Shown: piece by piece, positions 41,466 through 50,790 of the stretch
Numbering within the stretch: the stretch's first letter is position 1
How the letters are laid out: each line of letters opens with the position of its first letter
From: Candidatus Wallbacteria bacterium
Lineage (GTDB): Bacteria > Muiribacteriota > JAQTZZ01
Direction of reading: 5' to 3'
Length of the DNA stretch: 64,000 nt
Assembly: GCA_028687545.1 (NCBI GenBank)
Contig: JAQTZZ010000006.1
Span: 1-64,000 of the forward strand
Program-made: the position numbers and the translations under genes
Notes under the pieces: generated by a model
Database searches by the model: none
Told to the model about the DNA's origin: nothing
Seen by the model: the letters and a program-made list of their open reading frames with translations, nothing else

Positions 41466-42257
41466 ATGCGGCCTAAAACAATCGATCCTTTTTACCTGAT
41501 GTTTTCCCTGCTGGGAGGGATTGTACTGCTGTTCGTCGTGGCACCGCTCGCAGGGATGTTCTGGAATGTATCTCCTGCAGATTTAAATGGAGCGCTGATC
41601 GATTCTGAAGTGCAGAGCAGCATCTTTCTGACGGTATTTTCATCCATGGCAGCTACCCTGATCTTTGCGATTCCGGCGATCCCGCTCGCCTATCTGCTGG
41701 CCAGATTCAAATTTCCGTTGAAACGGCTGGTGACTGGAATCATTGAAATGCCTGTAGTGATACCCCATTCAGCTGCAGGTATCGCCCTGCTCGGCATGCT
41801 CACGCGGGACACTCTGCTTGGGAAAACCGCCGGGTTTTTCGGCCTGCAGTTCGTGGGCGGAGCGCTTGGAATTATGATGGCGATGGCTTTTGTGAGCCTT
41901 CCTTTTCTAATCAATGCGGCACGCGACGGTTTTGCGGCTGTTCCGGAGCGGCTGGAAAAAGCTGCTCTAAACCTTGGCGCATCGAGGCTTCGAGTGTTTT
42001 TTACCATCGCACTGCCACTGGCGCTGAGGTCCATCATTTCCGGCCTGATTCTGATGTTCGGCCGCGGCATGAGCGAATTCGGCGCGGTAGTGATCATCAC
42101 CTATCACCCCATGATCACTCCGATCCTGATCTACGAAAGATTTGGAGCTTTCGGCCTGAAATACGCCCGGCCTGTGGCTGTGCTTTTTATCATGATCTGC
42201 CTGGTATTCTTCATACTGCTGAGACTGATTTCGAGGGAAAAAGATGGAGACACTTAA
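41466..42257 (+). CDS. Tungstate/molybdate ABC permease (WtpB/ModB type), set 1
   Basis: About 263 residues. The first ATG (41451) overlaps a GGAG that suits the ATG at 41466 better. Permease hallmarks: IEMPVVIPHSAAGIALLGM and the EAA-like loop EKAALNLGASRLRVFFTIAL, end FGRGMSEFGAVVIITYHP, as in WtpB. A TATAAT hexamer lies at 41441, so some transcription may start here, but the gap to the ECF T gene is only 45 bases. Overlaps its ATPase by 14 bases. Confidence 0.9.
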   Translation: MRPKTIDPFYLMFSLLGGIVLLFVVAPLAGMFWNVSPADLNGALIDSEVQSSIFLTVFSSMAATLIFAIPAIPLAYLLARFKFPLKRLVTGIIEMPVVIPHSAAGIALLGMLTRDTLLGKTAGFFGLQFVGGALGIMMAMAFVSLPFLINAARDGFAAVPERLEKAALNLGASRLRVFFTIALPLALRSIISGLILMFGRGMSEFGAVVIITYHPMITPILIYERFGAFGLKYARPVAVLFIMICLVFFILLRLISREKDGDT

Positions 42258-43335
42258 TCCAAATCATTGTGCAAAATGCGCCCTGCTGAAGGTTGAAAAG
42301 CTTTCTAAAAAATTCCCGGATTTTTTTCTGGACAATGTTTCCTTTGAAATACAGGAAGGTGAATATTTCATTCTTCTCGGACCGTCAGGGGTAGGAAAAA
42401 CTGTCCTGCTGGAATTGATCACAGGACTCAGCACCCCTGATTCCGGACGGATTTTCCTGGATGATTGCGAAATCACAAACACTGGAATCCAGGAGCGCAG
42501 GATCGGAATGGTATATCAGGATCAGATGCTGTTTCCGCATCTGACTGTGAAGCAGAATATTGCCTATGGTTTGAACAGCCGTCACCAGCCCCGTGAAGAG
42601 ACAGGCAGAACAGTGGCAGAACTCGCTGATCAGCTGGGTGTTTCAACTCTGCTGGACCGCCTGCCTGAGTCATTATCAGGCGGCGAACGCCAGAGAGTGG
42701 CTTTAGCGAGAGTCCTGGCGATAAAGCCCCGCTGCCTGCTGCTGGATGAACCCCTGTCAGCGCTTGACCCCGGCTCCCGCAGCGAGCTGCGGCGGATTCT
42801 GCGGAAAATTCATCAGGCTGGTAATACAATCGTGCATGTCACACATGATTATGAGGAAGCAGTTTCTCTGGCTCAGAGGATCGCAGTGATGGATGAAGGG
42901 AGAATCATCCAGACCGATCTGCCGGAAGAGGTTTTCCTGCATCCCAGATCCGCCTTTGTAGCCAGATTCGTGGGAATCAGGAATTTTTATCACGGGGAGC
43001 TTAAGGGCCAAAGCAGTGAAATAAGGGAATTCCAGACCTGCGGAAAGACAATTCATCTTACCACAGTGGAATGTGATGGGCCTGGTTTTATCATGATCGC
43101 TTCCAGTGAGGTCACGCTTTCCAGTAACAGACCTGACTCCAGCGCCAGAAATGTCTTTGAAGGTGTGATCATCGACATCGCTCCGGTTCTGTCAGGAATC
43201 GAAGTGATGGTGGAGGCGGGATTCAGGATTTCTGCTCTGATCACAAGGAGCGCCAGAGAAGAAATGCATCTTTCCAATGGGGCGAAAGTCTGGGTAAGCA
43301 TCAAGGCAACTGCTGTCAAATATTATCCCCAGTAA
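42244..43335 (+). CDS. Tungstate/molybdate ABC ATPase with MOP-type C-terminus, set 1
   Basis: 363 residues. ATPase: GPSGVGKT, LSGGERQRVALARVL, LLLDEPLSALD, VTHDYEEA. The last 70 residues (SARNVFEGVIIDIAPVLSG, ISALITRSAREE, VSIKATAVKYY) form a TOBE/MOP domain, which binds oxyanion and can shut the transporter when metal is abundant. An unusual 10-residue N-terminal extension contains HCAKC. Partner of the permease just before it. Confidence 0.92.
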   Translation: METLNPNHCAKCALLKVEKLSKKFPDFFLDNVSFEIQEGEYFILLGPSGVGKTVLLELITGLSTPDSGRIFLDDCEITNTGIQERRIGMVYQDQMLFPHLTVKQNIAYGLNSRHQPREETGRTVAELADQLGVSTLLDRLPESLSGGERQRVALARVLAIKPRCLLLDEPLSALDPGSRSELRRILRKIHQAGNTIVHVTHDYEEAVSLAQRIAVMDEGRIIQTDLPEEVFLHPRSAFVARFVGIRNFYHGELKGQSSEIREFQTCGKTIHLTTVECDGPGFIMIASSEVTLSSNRPDSSARNVFEGVIIDIAPVLSGIEVMVEAGFRISALITRSAREEMHLSNGAKVWVSIKATAVKYYPQ

Positions 43336-43384
43336 ATTCAAGCTGATCTCTTTTCCTTTTACCTTGTCATTTCATTACAGATCT

Positions 43385-43401
43385 GCGATATATAAGATAT
43401 G
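43385..43401 (+). promoter_or_regulatory. Weak ModE-like half-site before permease set 2
   Basis: GCGATATATAAGATATG resembles one half of the operators at 29601, 31780 and 36404, with TTGTCA 20 or so bases upstream. The second half-site is not evident. The permease ATG lies inside it, so any transcript from here would be nearly leaderless. Confidence 0.3.
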
Positions 43402-44181
43402 AAGGCAATCTCAGATCTGGACCGTTTTGAAGTTTTCTGCTGGTTTTTCACCTTTCTGGCGATTTTTTTTCTGGCCGGTCCGGTGATGGCTCTGTTTGTC
43501 TCCTTAAAACCTGCTTTTTTCTATCAGGACGCCTTTGATCCTGAAATCTGGGAGTCCTTGAGACTCACCTTGTTTTCAGGGTTTGTTTCGTCGATTTTTG
43601 GAGTGCTGACTGGCATTCCCATGGCTTATGTCCTCTCGATATCCTCCCGGAAAGTCAGGACGATCGTTGAACCTTTGATTGAAATTCCAATCATACTTCC
43701 GCCAGTGATTGCAGGAATTTCTCTGGTCTGTTTTCTTTCTCCAGACTTCGTTGTCGGAAATGCCTTTTCCAGAATCGGGATCCATTTCATCAGTTCGATT
43801 TACGGCATCATCGCAGGCATGTACTTCGTCGGTGTGCCTTTCATCGTAAAAACAAGTCTGGCTGCCTTCCAGGAGATCGACTCCAGAGTGGTTAAAACTG
43901 CGAGATGCCTTGGAGCGTCAGGTTTTAGAGCATTCATGACCGTAATACTTCCGCTTTCCGCACCACAGGTGTTTACAGGATTCATACTGATGCTGGGCAG
44001 GAGCATCGGGATCTTCGGGACAGTGGTATTGATAGCGTATAATCCTAAAACAATTCCGGTTCTGGCTTACGACCGTTTTCTCTCCTCAGGCATGGAATCA
44101 GCCAAGACTCCTGCCGTCATCCTGGTCCTGCTCTCTTTCGTGTTCTATGCGATGAGAAGATTGACGATCGGCGGGAAATGA
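43399..44181 (+). CDS. Tungstate/molybdate-type ABC permease, set 2
   Basis: 260 residues. IEIPIILPPVIAGISLVCFL and the EAA-like loop VKTARCLGASGFRAFMTVIL, end RSIGIFGTVVLIAYNPK, are typical of the ModB/WtpB/TupB group. No Shine-Dalgarno precedes the ATG. One base separates it from its ATPase gene. The existence of two closely spaced permease-ATPase pairs suggests separate molybdate and tungstate routes or a different oxyanion. Confidence 0.88.
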   Translation: MKAISDLDRFEVFCWFFTFLAIFFLAGPVMALFVSLKPAFFYQDAFDPEIWESLRLTLFSGFVSSIFGVLTGIPMAYVLSISSRKVRTIVEPLIEIPIILPPVIAGISLVCFLSPDFVVGNAFSRIGIHFISSIYGIIAGMYFVGVPFIVKTSLAAFQEIDSRVVKTARCLGASGFRAFMTVILPLSAPQVFTGFILMLGRSIGIFGTVVLIAYNPKTIPVLAYDRFLSSGMESAKTPAVILVLLSFVFYAMRRLTIGGK

Positions 44182-44182
44182 T

Positions 44183-45202
44183 ATGCTTAGAGTAAGCGGC
44201 CTGACTTCTTCTCTCTCTGATTTCAGCCTGGCAGTGGATGAGCTTGAAATCCAGGGCTCCACATATTTTGTGCTGATGGGTCCGTCCGGAGCCGGAAAAA
44301 CTCTGCTCTGCGAATGCCTGACAGGATTCAGGGCAATGGATGCCGGCAGGGTTGAACTGTATCAGCGTGAAATCACCTGCCTGAAGCCCGAAGAAAGAGG
44401 AATTTCTCTAGTCCATCAGGAACACTGCCTGTTCCGCCATCTGGATGTTTTTGAAAATGTGGCTTACGGACTCCGCTGCAGAAGAGTCTCTCAAGCGGAA
44501 ATTAACAGGACCGTCAACGGGATACTGGAAAAAATCGGGATCCCGCAATTAGCCAGGCGCAGGATGGAAGAGCTTTCCGGAGGTGAGCGCCAGAGAGTGG
44601 CCCTGGCCAGGGCAGTCGCGGTGAAACCAAAGTTGCTGATCATGGATGAACCGCTGAATTCGCTGGATATCATGTCCAAGCGTGGAATGATGGACCTGCT
44701 GCTTTCGCTGAAGAGTGAGTTCAATCATGTGACGCTTCACGTCAGTCACGATCTGGAAGAAGCTTTGTATCTTGGCGACAGGATCGGACTCCTGCTGAAC
44801 GGGAAACTGGTCCAGACAGGCGAAACCGGTGCAGTGGTTCTCAAACCTGCCACCATTGAGGCAGCTCAGTTTTTCGGCATTGAAAACATCTACCGGGTCA
44901 CAGGAAAAGGAGGAGGCGGGGTAGCTCTCAGTGAGGGATTTGCCTTTTTGGTTGATTTCCCGGACAGAAACTTCAAGTATTGCTGCATTCATTCAGAATT
45001 GCCGAGGCTCTATCGGGAGCAGAGTACTGACGGATCCAGATATCCGGGAACTGTAAAAGCAATCAGAAAAAGCGGCAAGCAATGGATAGTCAAGATCGAT
45101 CTTGGGATGGAATTGACAGTCAGACTGTACCATGACCCTGCTGAATATTGTTCAGGCAAGGTTTTCGTGCAGTTCCCGGATGAAGCGATTCATTTTATCT
45201 GA
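44183..45202 (+). CDS. Oxyanion-type ABC ATPase, set 2
   Basis: 339 residues: GPSGAGKT, LSGGERQRVALARAV, LIMDEPLNSLD, VSHDLEEA. The C-terminal 100 residues look like a diverged TOBE domain (YPGTVKAIRKSGKQWIVKID). Compared with set 1 the MOP-like SARN motif is absent, so oxyanion feedback may be lost. Partner of the permease at 43399. Confidence 0.88.
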   Translation: MLRVSGLTSSLSDFSLAVDELEIQGSTYFVLMGPSGAGKTLLCECLTGFRAMDAGRVELYQREITCLKPEERGISLVHQEHCLFRHLDVFENVAYGLRCRRVSQAEINRTVNGILEKIGIPQLARRRMEELSGGERQRVALARAVAVKPKLLIMDEPLNSLDIMSKRGMMDLLLSLKSEFNHVTLHVSHDLEEALYLGDRIGLLLNGKLVQTGETGAVVLKPATIEAAQFFGIENIYRVTGKGGGGVALSEGFAFLVDFPDRNFKYCCIHSELPRLYREQSTDGSRYPGTVKAIRKSGKQWIVKIDLGMELTVRLYHDPAEYCSGKVFVQFPDEAIHFI

Positions 45203-45286
45203 CACTTCGGATCCAGCTGAAGGTCCGCTCATCCGGTTGTGCAACAAAAGGCAGGATGCCGGGTAATAGATACTCAGGAGGTATTG

Positions 45287-45946
45287 ATGAAATTATCGGT
45301 CCTGATCTGCCTTTTAGGATTCAGTGCAGTTTTCGCCTGTCCGGCCTTTACTCTCAAGGATTCCACATACAATGATATCAAACGGGCCTCGTCAAAACTC
45401 TTTTTCGGGCTCGTGGCTGAGATCAACAAGTTCGAGGATACCGGCACAGGGGAAACAGAAACTCTGAAAACCCGCTGGGACGGTATTTCACTGATCTGGG
45501 TCCAGTTCCAGACCAGGCTGGAGAATTGGCTGAACATGATTCCTGCGAACCTCGGCAGGGAAGAATGGATCAAGGCATTGAACGATTTTCAAAGACGGAT
45601 CAGCGATGTGAGGAAACAGATCCGCTCGGGAAGTGTTGAAGTGGCCCTTTCAGACATGGCTGAGATCAAGATTGAACTTCTGCTGTTTTTCCACTACAAT
45701 TTCCTGGATGCCGCTAAAAACTCAGCCGTGAATGGTGACAAGGCGTTACTGAAAGAAACCATCTCAGACATCACCTGGCTGAAAAATCTGCCTCCCTCTG
45801 TACAGGAATTTCAGAAGCGGATCAGTGAACTTTACAACAATTTCGACGATACTCACCGGAAAGAATTCATCGAATGGAAAGAAAAGATGAAAGTGCAGCT
45901 CAAAAAAGACTTGAGTGAATATTTTGAAAAGAACAGCTGGTATTAG
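45287..45946 (+). CDS. Exported helical protein of unknown function
   Basis: 219 residues from the ATG at 45287 (AGGAGG seven bases upstream). Signal peptide MKLSVLICLLGFSAVFACPA, perhaps lipidated at Cys18. The mature part is almost all helical and charged (ISLIWVQFQTRLENWLNMIP, RRISDVRKQIRSGSVEVAL, KMKVQLKKDLSEYFEKNSWY). It sits between two ATPase genes, where a binding protein would be expected, but does not look like a periplasmic oxyanion-binding fold. Confidence 0.7.
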   Translation: MKLSVLICLLGFSAVFACPAFTLKDSTYNDIKRASSKLFFGLVAEINKFEDTGTGETETLKTRWDGISLIWVQFQTRLENWLNMIPANLGREEWIKALNDFQRRISDVRKQIRSGSVEVALSDMAEIKIELLLFFHYNFLDAAKNSAVNGDKALLKETISDITWLKNLPPSVQEFQKRISELYNNFDDTHRKEFIEWKEKMKVQLKKDLSEYFEKNSWY

Positions 45947-45961
45947 CGGAGGTGCCTGCTT

Positions 45962-46600
45962 TTGATCAGAATCGAGAATCTTTCCCGCAGTTTCGGCAAA
46001 TTCAGCCTGAAGAGGATAAATTTCGAACTCCAGAGCGGGGAATTTCTGCTTCTGTCCGGTCATAATGGTGCCGGGAAGACCCTGCTTCTGGAAACGATTG
46101 CCGGATTCTGGAAACCGGATGAGGGAAGAATTTGCATCAATGGCAGGGATATGCTTGATCAGCAACCGGAAATGCGGGGAATCGGATTTGTTTACCAGGA
46201 TCTCTGGCTTTTCCCCCATCTCTCGGCCAGGGAAAATATCTGTTACGGGTTGAGGATTCAGCATAAAGGGAAACGGGAAATCGATGAAAAAATTGCATTC
46301 CTCGATAATCTGATCGAGCTTCGGGATCTCCTGTCACGGACGAATGTTGCTCTCCTGTCTGGAGGGGAGCGTCAGAAACTGGCACTGGCGAGAACCCTTG
46401 CAGTTGACCCGGAGATACTTTTTTTCGACGAACCCACTCATATGCTGGATAACGACAGCGTAGCCGTGCTTAACAGGATTGTGGCCCACCTGAAAAGAGA
46501 ACAGCACAAAACAATCATCTACATCAGTCACAGAGACGACAAAATCAGGGAACTGGCTGACAGGACGATTACACTCAAAGACGGGGAAATGGTTTCCTGA
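45962..46600 (+). CDS. Stand-alone short ABC ATPase
   Basis: 212 residues, TTG start with GGAGG eight bases upstream. GHNGAGKT, LSGGERQKLALARTL, LFFDEPTHMLD and ISHRDD are present; no accessory domain. It has no permease beside it, so it may serve the fused permease at 31819. The Walker B box is followed by THMLD instead of the usual T/S-x-LD with Ser/Ala. Its last 73 bases overlap the convergent gene. Confidence 0.85.
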   Translation: MIRIENLSRSFGKFSLKRINFELQSGEFLLLSGHNGAGKTLLLETIAGFWKPDEGRICINGRDMLDQQPEMRGIGFVYQDLWLFPHLSARENICYGLRIQHKGKREIDEKIAFLDNLIELRDLLSRTNVALLSGGERQKLALARTLAVDPEILFFDEPTHMLDNDSVAVLNRIVAHLKREQHKTIIYISHRDDKIRELADRTITLKDGEMVS

Positions 46601-47874
46601 AATCTTCTGGATAATTTTCCGCATTTATCAAGGCACTGGTTGCAGTCTATGCAGTCCAGCTGATGAATTTTATAATCCATCCCGCACTCTATCGCATTCG
46701 TGGGGCAGGTCTTGCTGCAGGCATTGCATGTTCTGCAGGGAGAAGTAATCCGGATTTTGTTGATGCAGAATAACTTGAGCAGCGAGATTAAAGCGCCGGT
46801 AGGGCACAGCCATCGACAGTAAACCCTGCTGATAAAAAGCCCGCAGCAGAGGAGCAGCAGGCTCAGGGCCAGAGACAGTCTGCCGGGAAAATTGAAGGTG
46901 AAGAAAAAGTTAAGCGGCTCCCAGTTGAGAAAAAACGGATTTGCCAGTCTGAAATAAGCTAAGATTGAGGCAATCAGCAGGCCGAAACGGATCAATCTTG
47001 CCTGACGATCAATTCCGGCTGGAATCTTAACAGCTGTTTTAAAGGGGCTGAAATTGAAAATAAGTTCCTGGGTCATGCCAAACGGGCAGAGATACCCGCA
47101 GTAAAATCTGCCGGCCGGAATTGAGGCGAGCAGGCTCAGCAGGAAAAAAATCCAGGGAAAACCCGGGCCTTGCTTCAGAAGCGGGATCAGCAGCAGGATG
47201 CCGGGCATTGAAAGCTGAAGATTACCCCATAAACCAAGGACCAGGGTGTTGGCAGCGAGAAGCAGCCGTCTGTCCGGACCAGGCCTTTTAAAAAACGAAT
47301 AAAGGCTGATCCAGAGGACAATCCAGGTAAGTATTGGCTTGAGATCAGCCCATTTCATTTTGGGATGTCTCAGCGGCCTGAAAGCGCCGCCTGCGAATTT
47401 TTCACGATAAATCCTGCAGACTGCAGCGATTTCGTCTCTGACCCCTTTTGAGGAAAATGTTGCTCCTGCTACAGTGTCGAGGTCCCCCATTTCCAATGAA
47501 TCAGTCGTTTTCCCCGAAAATTTACTCGGATAACTCTCAGCCAGCAACCGGGAAAAATATTCAGGAGTCTCATTGTTAGGCAGAACAAAAACACGTTCCA
47601 CCCTGTTGTCGGCTATTAATACAATCAGTGGGACATGTCCGGCAAAGCCCTTGATTTCAGGGCATAACTCACTGCTCTCCAGGAGTATTCCCAGTTCGCG
47701 CTTGAAAAAGCCCTTTTTTAACACCGTCCAATGAGGGACAGGAGTTTGAGACAGGACAAAATCTGCTGTACCGAAGTAATCGATCTCTACTGAAGTCAAT
47801 TTATCAGAAATAACCGCATTGGCTGAGACCAGGCTGGAGAAAATCAGAAAAAAAAACAGGAACACAGGCATCAT
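46528..47874 (-). CDS. NosR-like FMN-binding / NapH-like membrane ferredoxin
   Basis: About 448 residues from the ATG at 47874; a TTG at 47892 is possible. Signal-like N-terminus, then a periplasmic FMN-binding domain (GHVPLIVLIADNRV, and DTVAGATFSSKGV where the Thr would carry FMN), membrane helices with CGYLCPFGM and CRWLCPTGA, and two ferredoxin motifs (CRTCNACSKTCPTNAIEC and CIDCNQCLDKC). This is the NosR/RnfG-NapH type of electron-transfer protein. It overlaps the convergent ATPase gene by 73 bases and may feed electrons to the same periplasmic process as the NapH-like protein at 33066. Confidence 0.85.
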   Translation of the reverse strand: MMPVFLFFFLIFSSLVSANAVISDKLTSVEIDYFGTADFVLSQTPVPHWTVLKKGFFKRELGILLESSELCPEIKGFAGHVPLIVLIADNRVERVFVLPNNETPEYFSRLLAESYPSKFSGKTTDSLEMGDLDTVAGATFSSKGVRDEIAAVCRIYREKFAGGAFRPLRHPKMKWADLKPILTWIVLWISLYSFFKRPGPDRRLLLAANTLVLGLWGNLQLSMPGILLLIPLLKQGPGFPWIFFLLSLLASIPAGRFYCGYLCPFGMTQELIFNFSPFKTAVKIPAGIDRQARLIRFGLLIASILAYFRLANPFFLNWEPLNFFFTFNFPGRLSLALSLLLLCCGLFISRVYCRWLCPTGALISLLKLFCINKIRITSPCRTCNACSKTCPTNAIECGMDYKIHQLDCIDCNQCLDKCGKLSRRFQETISPSLSVIVLSASSLILSSL

Positions 47875-47909
47875 TCCATTATATTCGAGCAAGGGAAATT
47901 TTGCTTTTG

Positions 47910-48170
47910 TTATTTATAATATGCCGGTGTGAGCCTTGGGTAATGCTTGAAAAATTTCGGATTGCAGGCATGGTTGCAGTGATGGAGTAGTTTCCGCAGG
48001 AGCCGGATGCCGTCAGCAGTCAGAAGCTGATGTCCTTTTTTATCTTGCAGGATTTTACCTAAGAATTCCCTGAAATGGGCTTTGATAATAGTTGAAACTG
48101 TTTTTCCCGGTATTCCCAGGAATTTTCCGGCTTCACTCAACTGACAGGCTTTTGGAATCCCCTCGCTCAT
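47910..48170 (-). CDS. Small HTH protein with Cys/His-rich end
   Basis: 86 residues, GGGGG nine bases before the ATG. The first 60 residues read as a helix-turn-helix of MerR-like or excisionase-like type (LSEAGKFLGIPGKTVSTIIK, LLTADGIRLLRKLL). The end is rich in His and Cys (HHCNHACNPKFFKHYP) and could bind metal. It lies 36 bases upstream of the NosR-like gene on the same strand, so it may regulate it. Confidence 0.6.
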   Translation of the reverse strand: MSEGIPKACQLSEAGKFLGIPGKTVSTIIKAHFREFLGKILQDKKGHQLLTADGIRLLRKLLHHCNHACNPKFFKHYPRLTPAYYK

Positions 48171-48316
48171 GTTAATAACCCCCTTTTATTCTCTCCCCCG
48201 ATTTCCAATTACATATTGCCCATTTCTTCTTCCAGGGCAACTACCGGTCTGGGAAGATCTTGAAGGTTATGGTATATTAATGGAAAAATCGCTGTTTTTC
48301 GCTGCAGGAGGCTTTC

Positions 48317-49993
48317 ATGGCGGAGATGGAGAGGGAAAGAGCCAAGGATTTTATCCGGGAGATTGTGACGCAGGACATGGAGTCAGGGAAACACAAGAAG
48401 ATAATCACCAGATTCCCTCCAGAACCTAACGGTTACCTCCACATCGGACATGCCAAGGCCCTCAGCATCGATTTCGGTGTTGCCGAAGAATTCGGCGGTG
48501 TCTGCAGCCTGCGCTTTGACGATACAAATCCTGCCAAAGAAGAAACCGAATATGTAGATGCCATTCAGCAGGACATCCGCTGGATGGGATTTGACTGGGG
48601 AGACAGGCTGTATTTCGCTTCCGGTTATTTTGAGCAGATGTATGAATGGGCTCTGCAGATGATCCAAAAAGGGAAAGCCTATGTCTGCGATCTATCCGCT
48701 GAGGAACTCAAAGACTGCGCGAATCGAGGTACATTGACCCAGCCGGGCAAAGACAGCCCTTGGCGCAACAGGCCTGTGGAAGAAAATCTGGACCTGTTCC
48801 GCCGCATGCGCGAAGGGGAATTCCAGGATGGAACCCGTACCCTGCGGGCCAAGATAGACATGGCGCATCCCAATCTGAACATGCGCGATCCGGTAATGTA
48901 CCGCATTCTGCACAAGGAACATCATCGTACAGGCGGCAAGTGGTGCATCTATCCCATGTACGACTGGGCACACGGACTGGAAGACTCCATCGAGGGAGTC
49001 ACCCATTCTCTCTGTTCGCTGGAATACGAGGATCACAGGCCGCTTTACGACTGGTTCCTGGATGAACTGGGAATCTACCATCCCAGGCAGATCGAGTTTG
49101 CCAGGCTGAATCTCAATTACACAGTGATGAGCAAGAGAAAACTTCTGGAACTGGTGCGCGAAAAGATAGTGGACGGCTGGGACGACCCGCGCATGCCGAC
49201 TCTCTGCGGATTGCGCCGCCGCGGTTATACTCCAGCCGCCATCCGTGATTTTCTGGACCGCATCGGTGTGGCCAAGAACAACAGTGTAGTGGATTATGCC
49301 CTGCTCGAGCACTGTCTGCGGGAGGACCTGAATAAGAGTGCCCCCCGTGTGATGGCTGTGCTCAAACCCATCAAGGTAGTAATTGAAAACTATCCCGAAG
49401 ACAAGATGGAAATGCTGGACGCAGAGAATAATCCTGAAGATCCGTCCGCAGGTACCAGGAAAGTACCGTTTTCCAGAGTGATCTATATCGAAGAAGATGA
49501 TTTCAGGGAAGATCCGCCTAAGAAATATTTCCGGCTTTCTCCGGGTGCTGAAGTGCGGCTCAAGCATGCCTATTACATCAAATGCGTAAGCGTAATCAAA
49601 GACGGCAGCGGCATGATCACTGAACTGCGCTGCACATATGACCCGGAATCGCGCGGAGGCGGCACGCCGGATGGCCGCAGGGTCAAAGGCACACTGCACT
49701 GGGTCTCTGCCGGCCATGCCATCTCTGCTGAAGTCAATCTCTATGACAACCTTTTCCTGGTGCCTGATCCGGACGCAGGTGAATATAAAGCCAGTCTGAA
49801 TCCCGAATCACTGATCAGGCTTAAACAATGCATGCTGGAGCCGGGCTTGAAGGATGCTAAACCGGGAGATCGCTTCCAGTTCATGAGGCAGGGCTATTTC
49901 TGCGTGGATCCTGAGCGCGCGGACGGGAAACTGGTGTTCAACAGAACAGTACAGCTGACAGATACATGGGCCAAGATCGAGAAAAAAGGTTAA
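48317..49993 (+). CDS. glnS: Glutaminyl-tRNA synthetase
   Basis: 558 residues, AGGAGG before the ATG. Class I signature [14 protein letters not shown] (HIGH at 42-45) and KMSKS variant VMSKRKL at about 270; [19 protein letters not shown] is typical of GlnRS. The C-terminal anticodon-binding beta barrels are complete. Charges tRNA-Gln directly, so the organism need not depend only on the GatCAB route. Confidence 0.97.
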   Translation: MAEMERERAKDFIREIVTQDMESGKHKKIITRFPPEPNGYLHIGHAKALSIDFGVAEEFGGVCSLRFDDTNPAKEETEYVDAIQQDIRWMGFDWGDRLYFASGYFEQMYEWALQMIQKGKAYVCDLSAEELKDCANRGTLTQPGKDSPWRNRPVEENLDLFRRMREGEFQDGTRTLRAKIDMAHPNLNMRDPVMYRILHKEHHRTGGKWCIYPMYDWAHGLEDSIEGVTHSLCSLEYEDHRPLYDWFLDELGIYHPRQIEFARLNLNYTVMSKRKLLELVREKIVDGWDDPRMPTLCGLRRRGYTPAAIRDFLDRIGVAKNNSVVDYALLEHCLREDLNKSAPRVMAVLKPIKVVIENYPEDKMEMLDAENNPEDPSAGTRKVPFSRVIYIEEDDFREDPPKKYFRLSPGAEVRLKHAYYIKCVSVIKDGSGMITELRCTYDPESRGGGTPDGRRVKGTLHWVSAGHAISAEVNLYDNLFLVPDPDAGEYKASLNPESLIRLKQCMLEPGLKDAKPGDRFQFMRQGYFCVDPERADGKLVFNRTVQLTDTWAKIEKKG

Positions 49994-50115
49994 AGCTGTT
50001 GAAAAACTCTGATCTGCTTTGTTGCCCTCACCATGCGCGGCTCACCGTATGATTAAATACGTTTCGCCTTGCGCAGGCTCGTGCGCTTAACAGCTCAGAT
50101 TTTTTAAACAGCTTT
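49992..50115. repeat. Inverted-repeat element downstream of glnS
   Basis: Arms 49992-50012 (AAAGCTGTTGAAAAACTCTG) and 50095-50115 (AGATTTTTTAAACAGCTTT) pair over about 20 positions around an 82-base loop that has smaller GC-rich hairpins. It overlaps the glnS stop. The core does not match elements A-C. Confidence 0.55.
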
Positions 50116-50228
50116 GTGGTTTTTTTCGGCAATCTCCAGGGAAAATATCCACAGAAAAGCCAGCCTGAAAAATGCCGGTATGCCTTAAAAACCCTGAAAA
50201 TCAAGGAATTTTATCCTGAGACCAGATA

Positions 50229-50245
50229 TTGGCATGAACGTTGTT
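50229..50245 (+). promoter_or_regulatory. Sigma-54-like promoter before hsp20
   Basis: TTGGCATGAACGTTGTT has the GG-N10-GC spacing of a -24/-12 element with GT in place of GC. The same layout occurs, closer to consensus, at 52144. Confidence 0.5.
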
Positions 50246-50285
50246 AAATTAATTTACAGAAATAAATTCAAAACGGAGGTGCAAA

Positions 50286-50711
50286 ATGTTTGGAATCATC
50301 AGGAGAGAAAAAAAGAACGATCTGCCTGCCTTTGATCAGCTGGCCAGGGAATTTTTCAACACAGATCTCTGGGAGACAGGTTACAGGTATCCGGCTGTGG
50401 ACATCTATGAAAAGGACAAAATCGTGCACATTGATGCCGAAGTCCCGGGACTTGACAAAGAAGACATCAAAGTTGAACTGGAAGAAGGAATTCTCTCGAT
50501 CTCAGGGGAAACGAAAGCGGAAACTGAAGAGAAAGACAAGAACTATTTCAGGACTGAGCGCAGATACGGCACATTCAAACGCACATTCACACTGGGCGAT
50601 GGAGTCGATGAAACCGGAATCCAGGCTAAATTCGACAACGGTATCTTGAAAGTGCTGGTTCCGCTCAAAGAGATTCCCAAAAAAGAGGCCAAATTGATCG
50701 AAGTGAAGTAA
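50286..50711 (+). CDS. Small heat-shock protein, Hsp20 family
   Basis: 141 residues, CGGAGG before the ATG. Alpha-crystallin domain at about 35-135: VDIYEKDKIVHIDAEVPGLD, then GILSISGETK, RRYGTFKRTF and the A-x-x-x-NGIL motif AKFDNGILKV. ATP-independent holdase chaperone. A terminator follows directly, so it is monocistronic. Confidence 0.95.
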   Translation: MFGIIRREKKNDLPAFDQLAREFFNTDLWETGYRYPAVDIYEKDKIVHIDAEVPGLDKEDIKVELEEGILSISGETKAETEEKDKNYFRTERRYGTFKRTFTLGDGVDETGIQAKFDNGILKVLVPLKEIPKKEAKLIEVK

Positions 50712-50735
50712 AACAAAATCACGAACTGTACGCGG

Positions 50736-50762
50736 AAAGGCCGGGAAATCCCGGCCTTTTTT
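50736..50762 (+). terminator. Terminator after hsp20
   Basis: AAAGGCCGGG, loop AAAT, CCCGGCCTTTTTT. Confidence 0.92.
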
Positions 50763-50790
50763 CTGGTCACTGGTAACTGGAGATGCCATC

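Noticed and set aside
48692-49717. A 341-codon open frame on the minus strand
   Set aside because: It is wholly antisense to glnS, whose own frame has all class I synthetase motifs; the antisense peptide has no recognisable domain.
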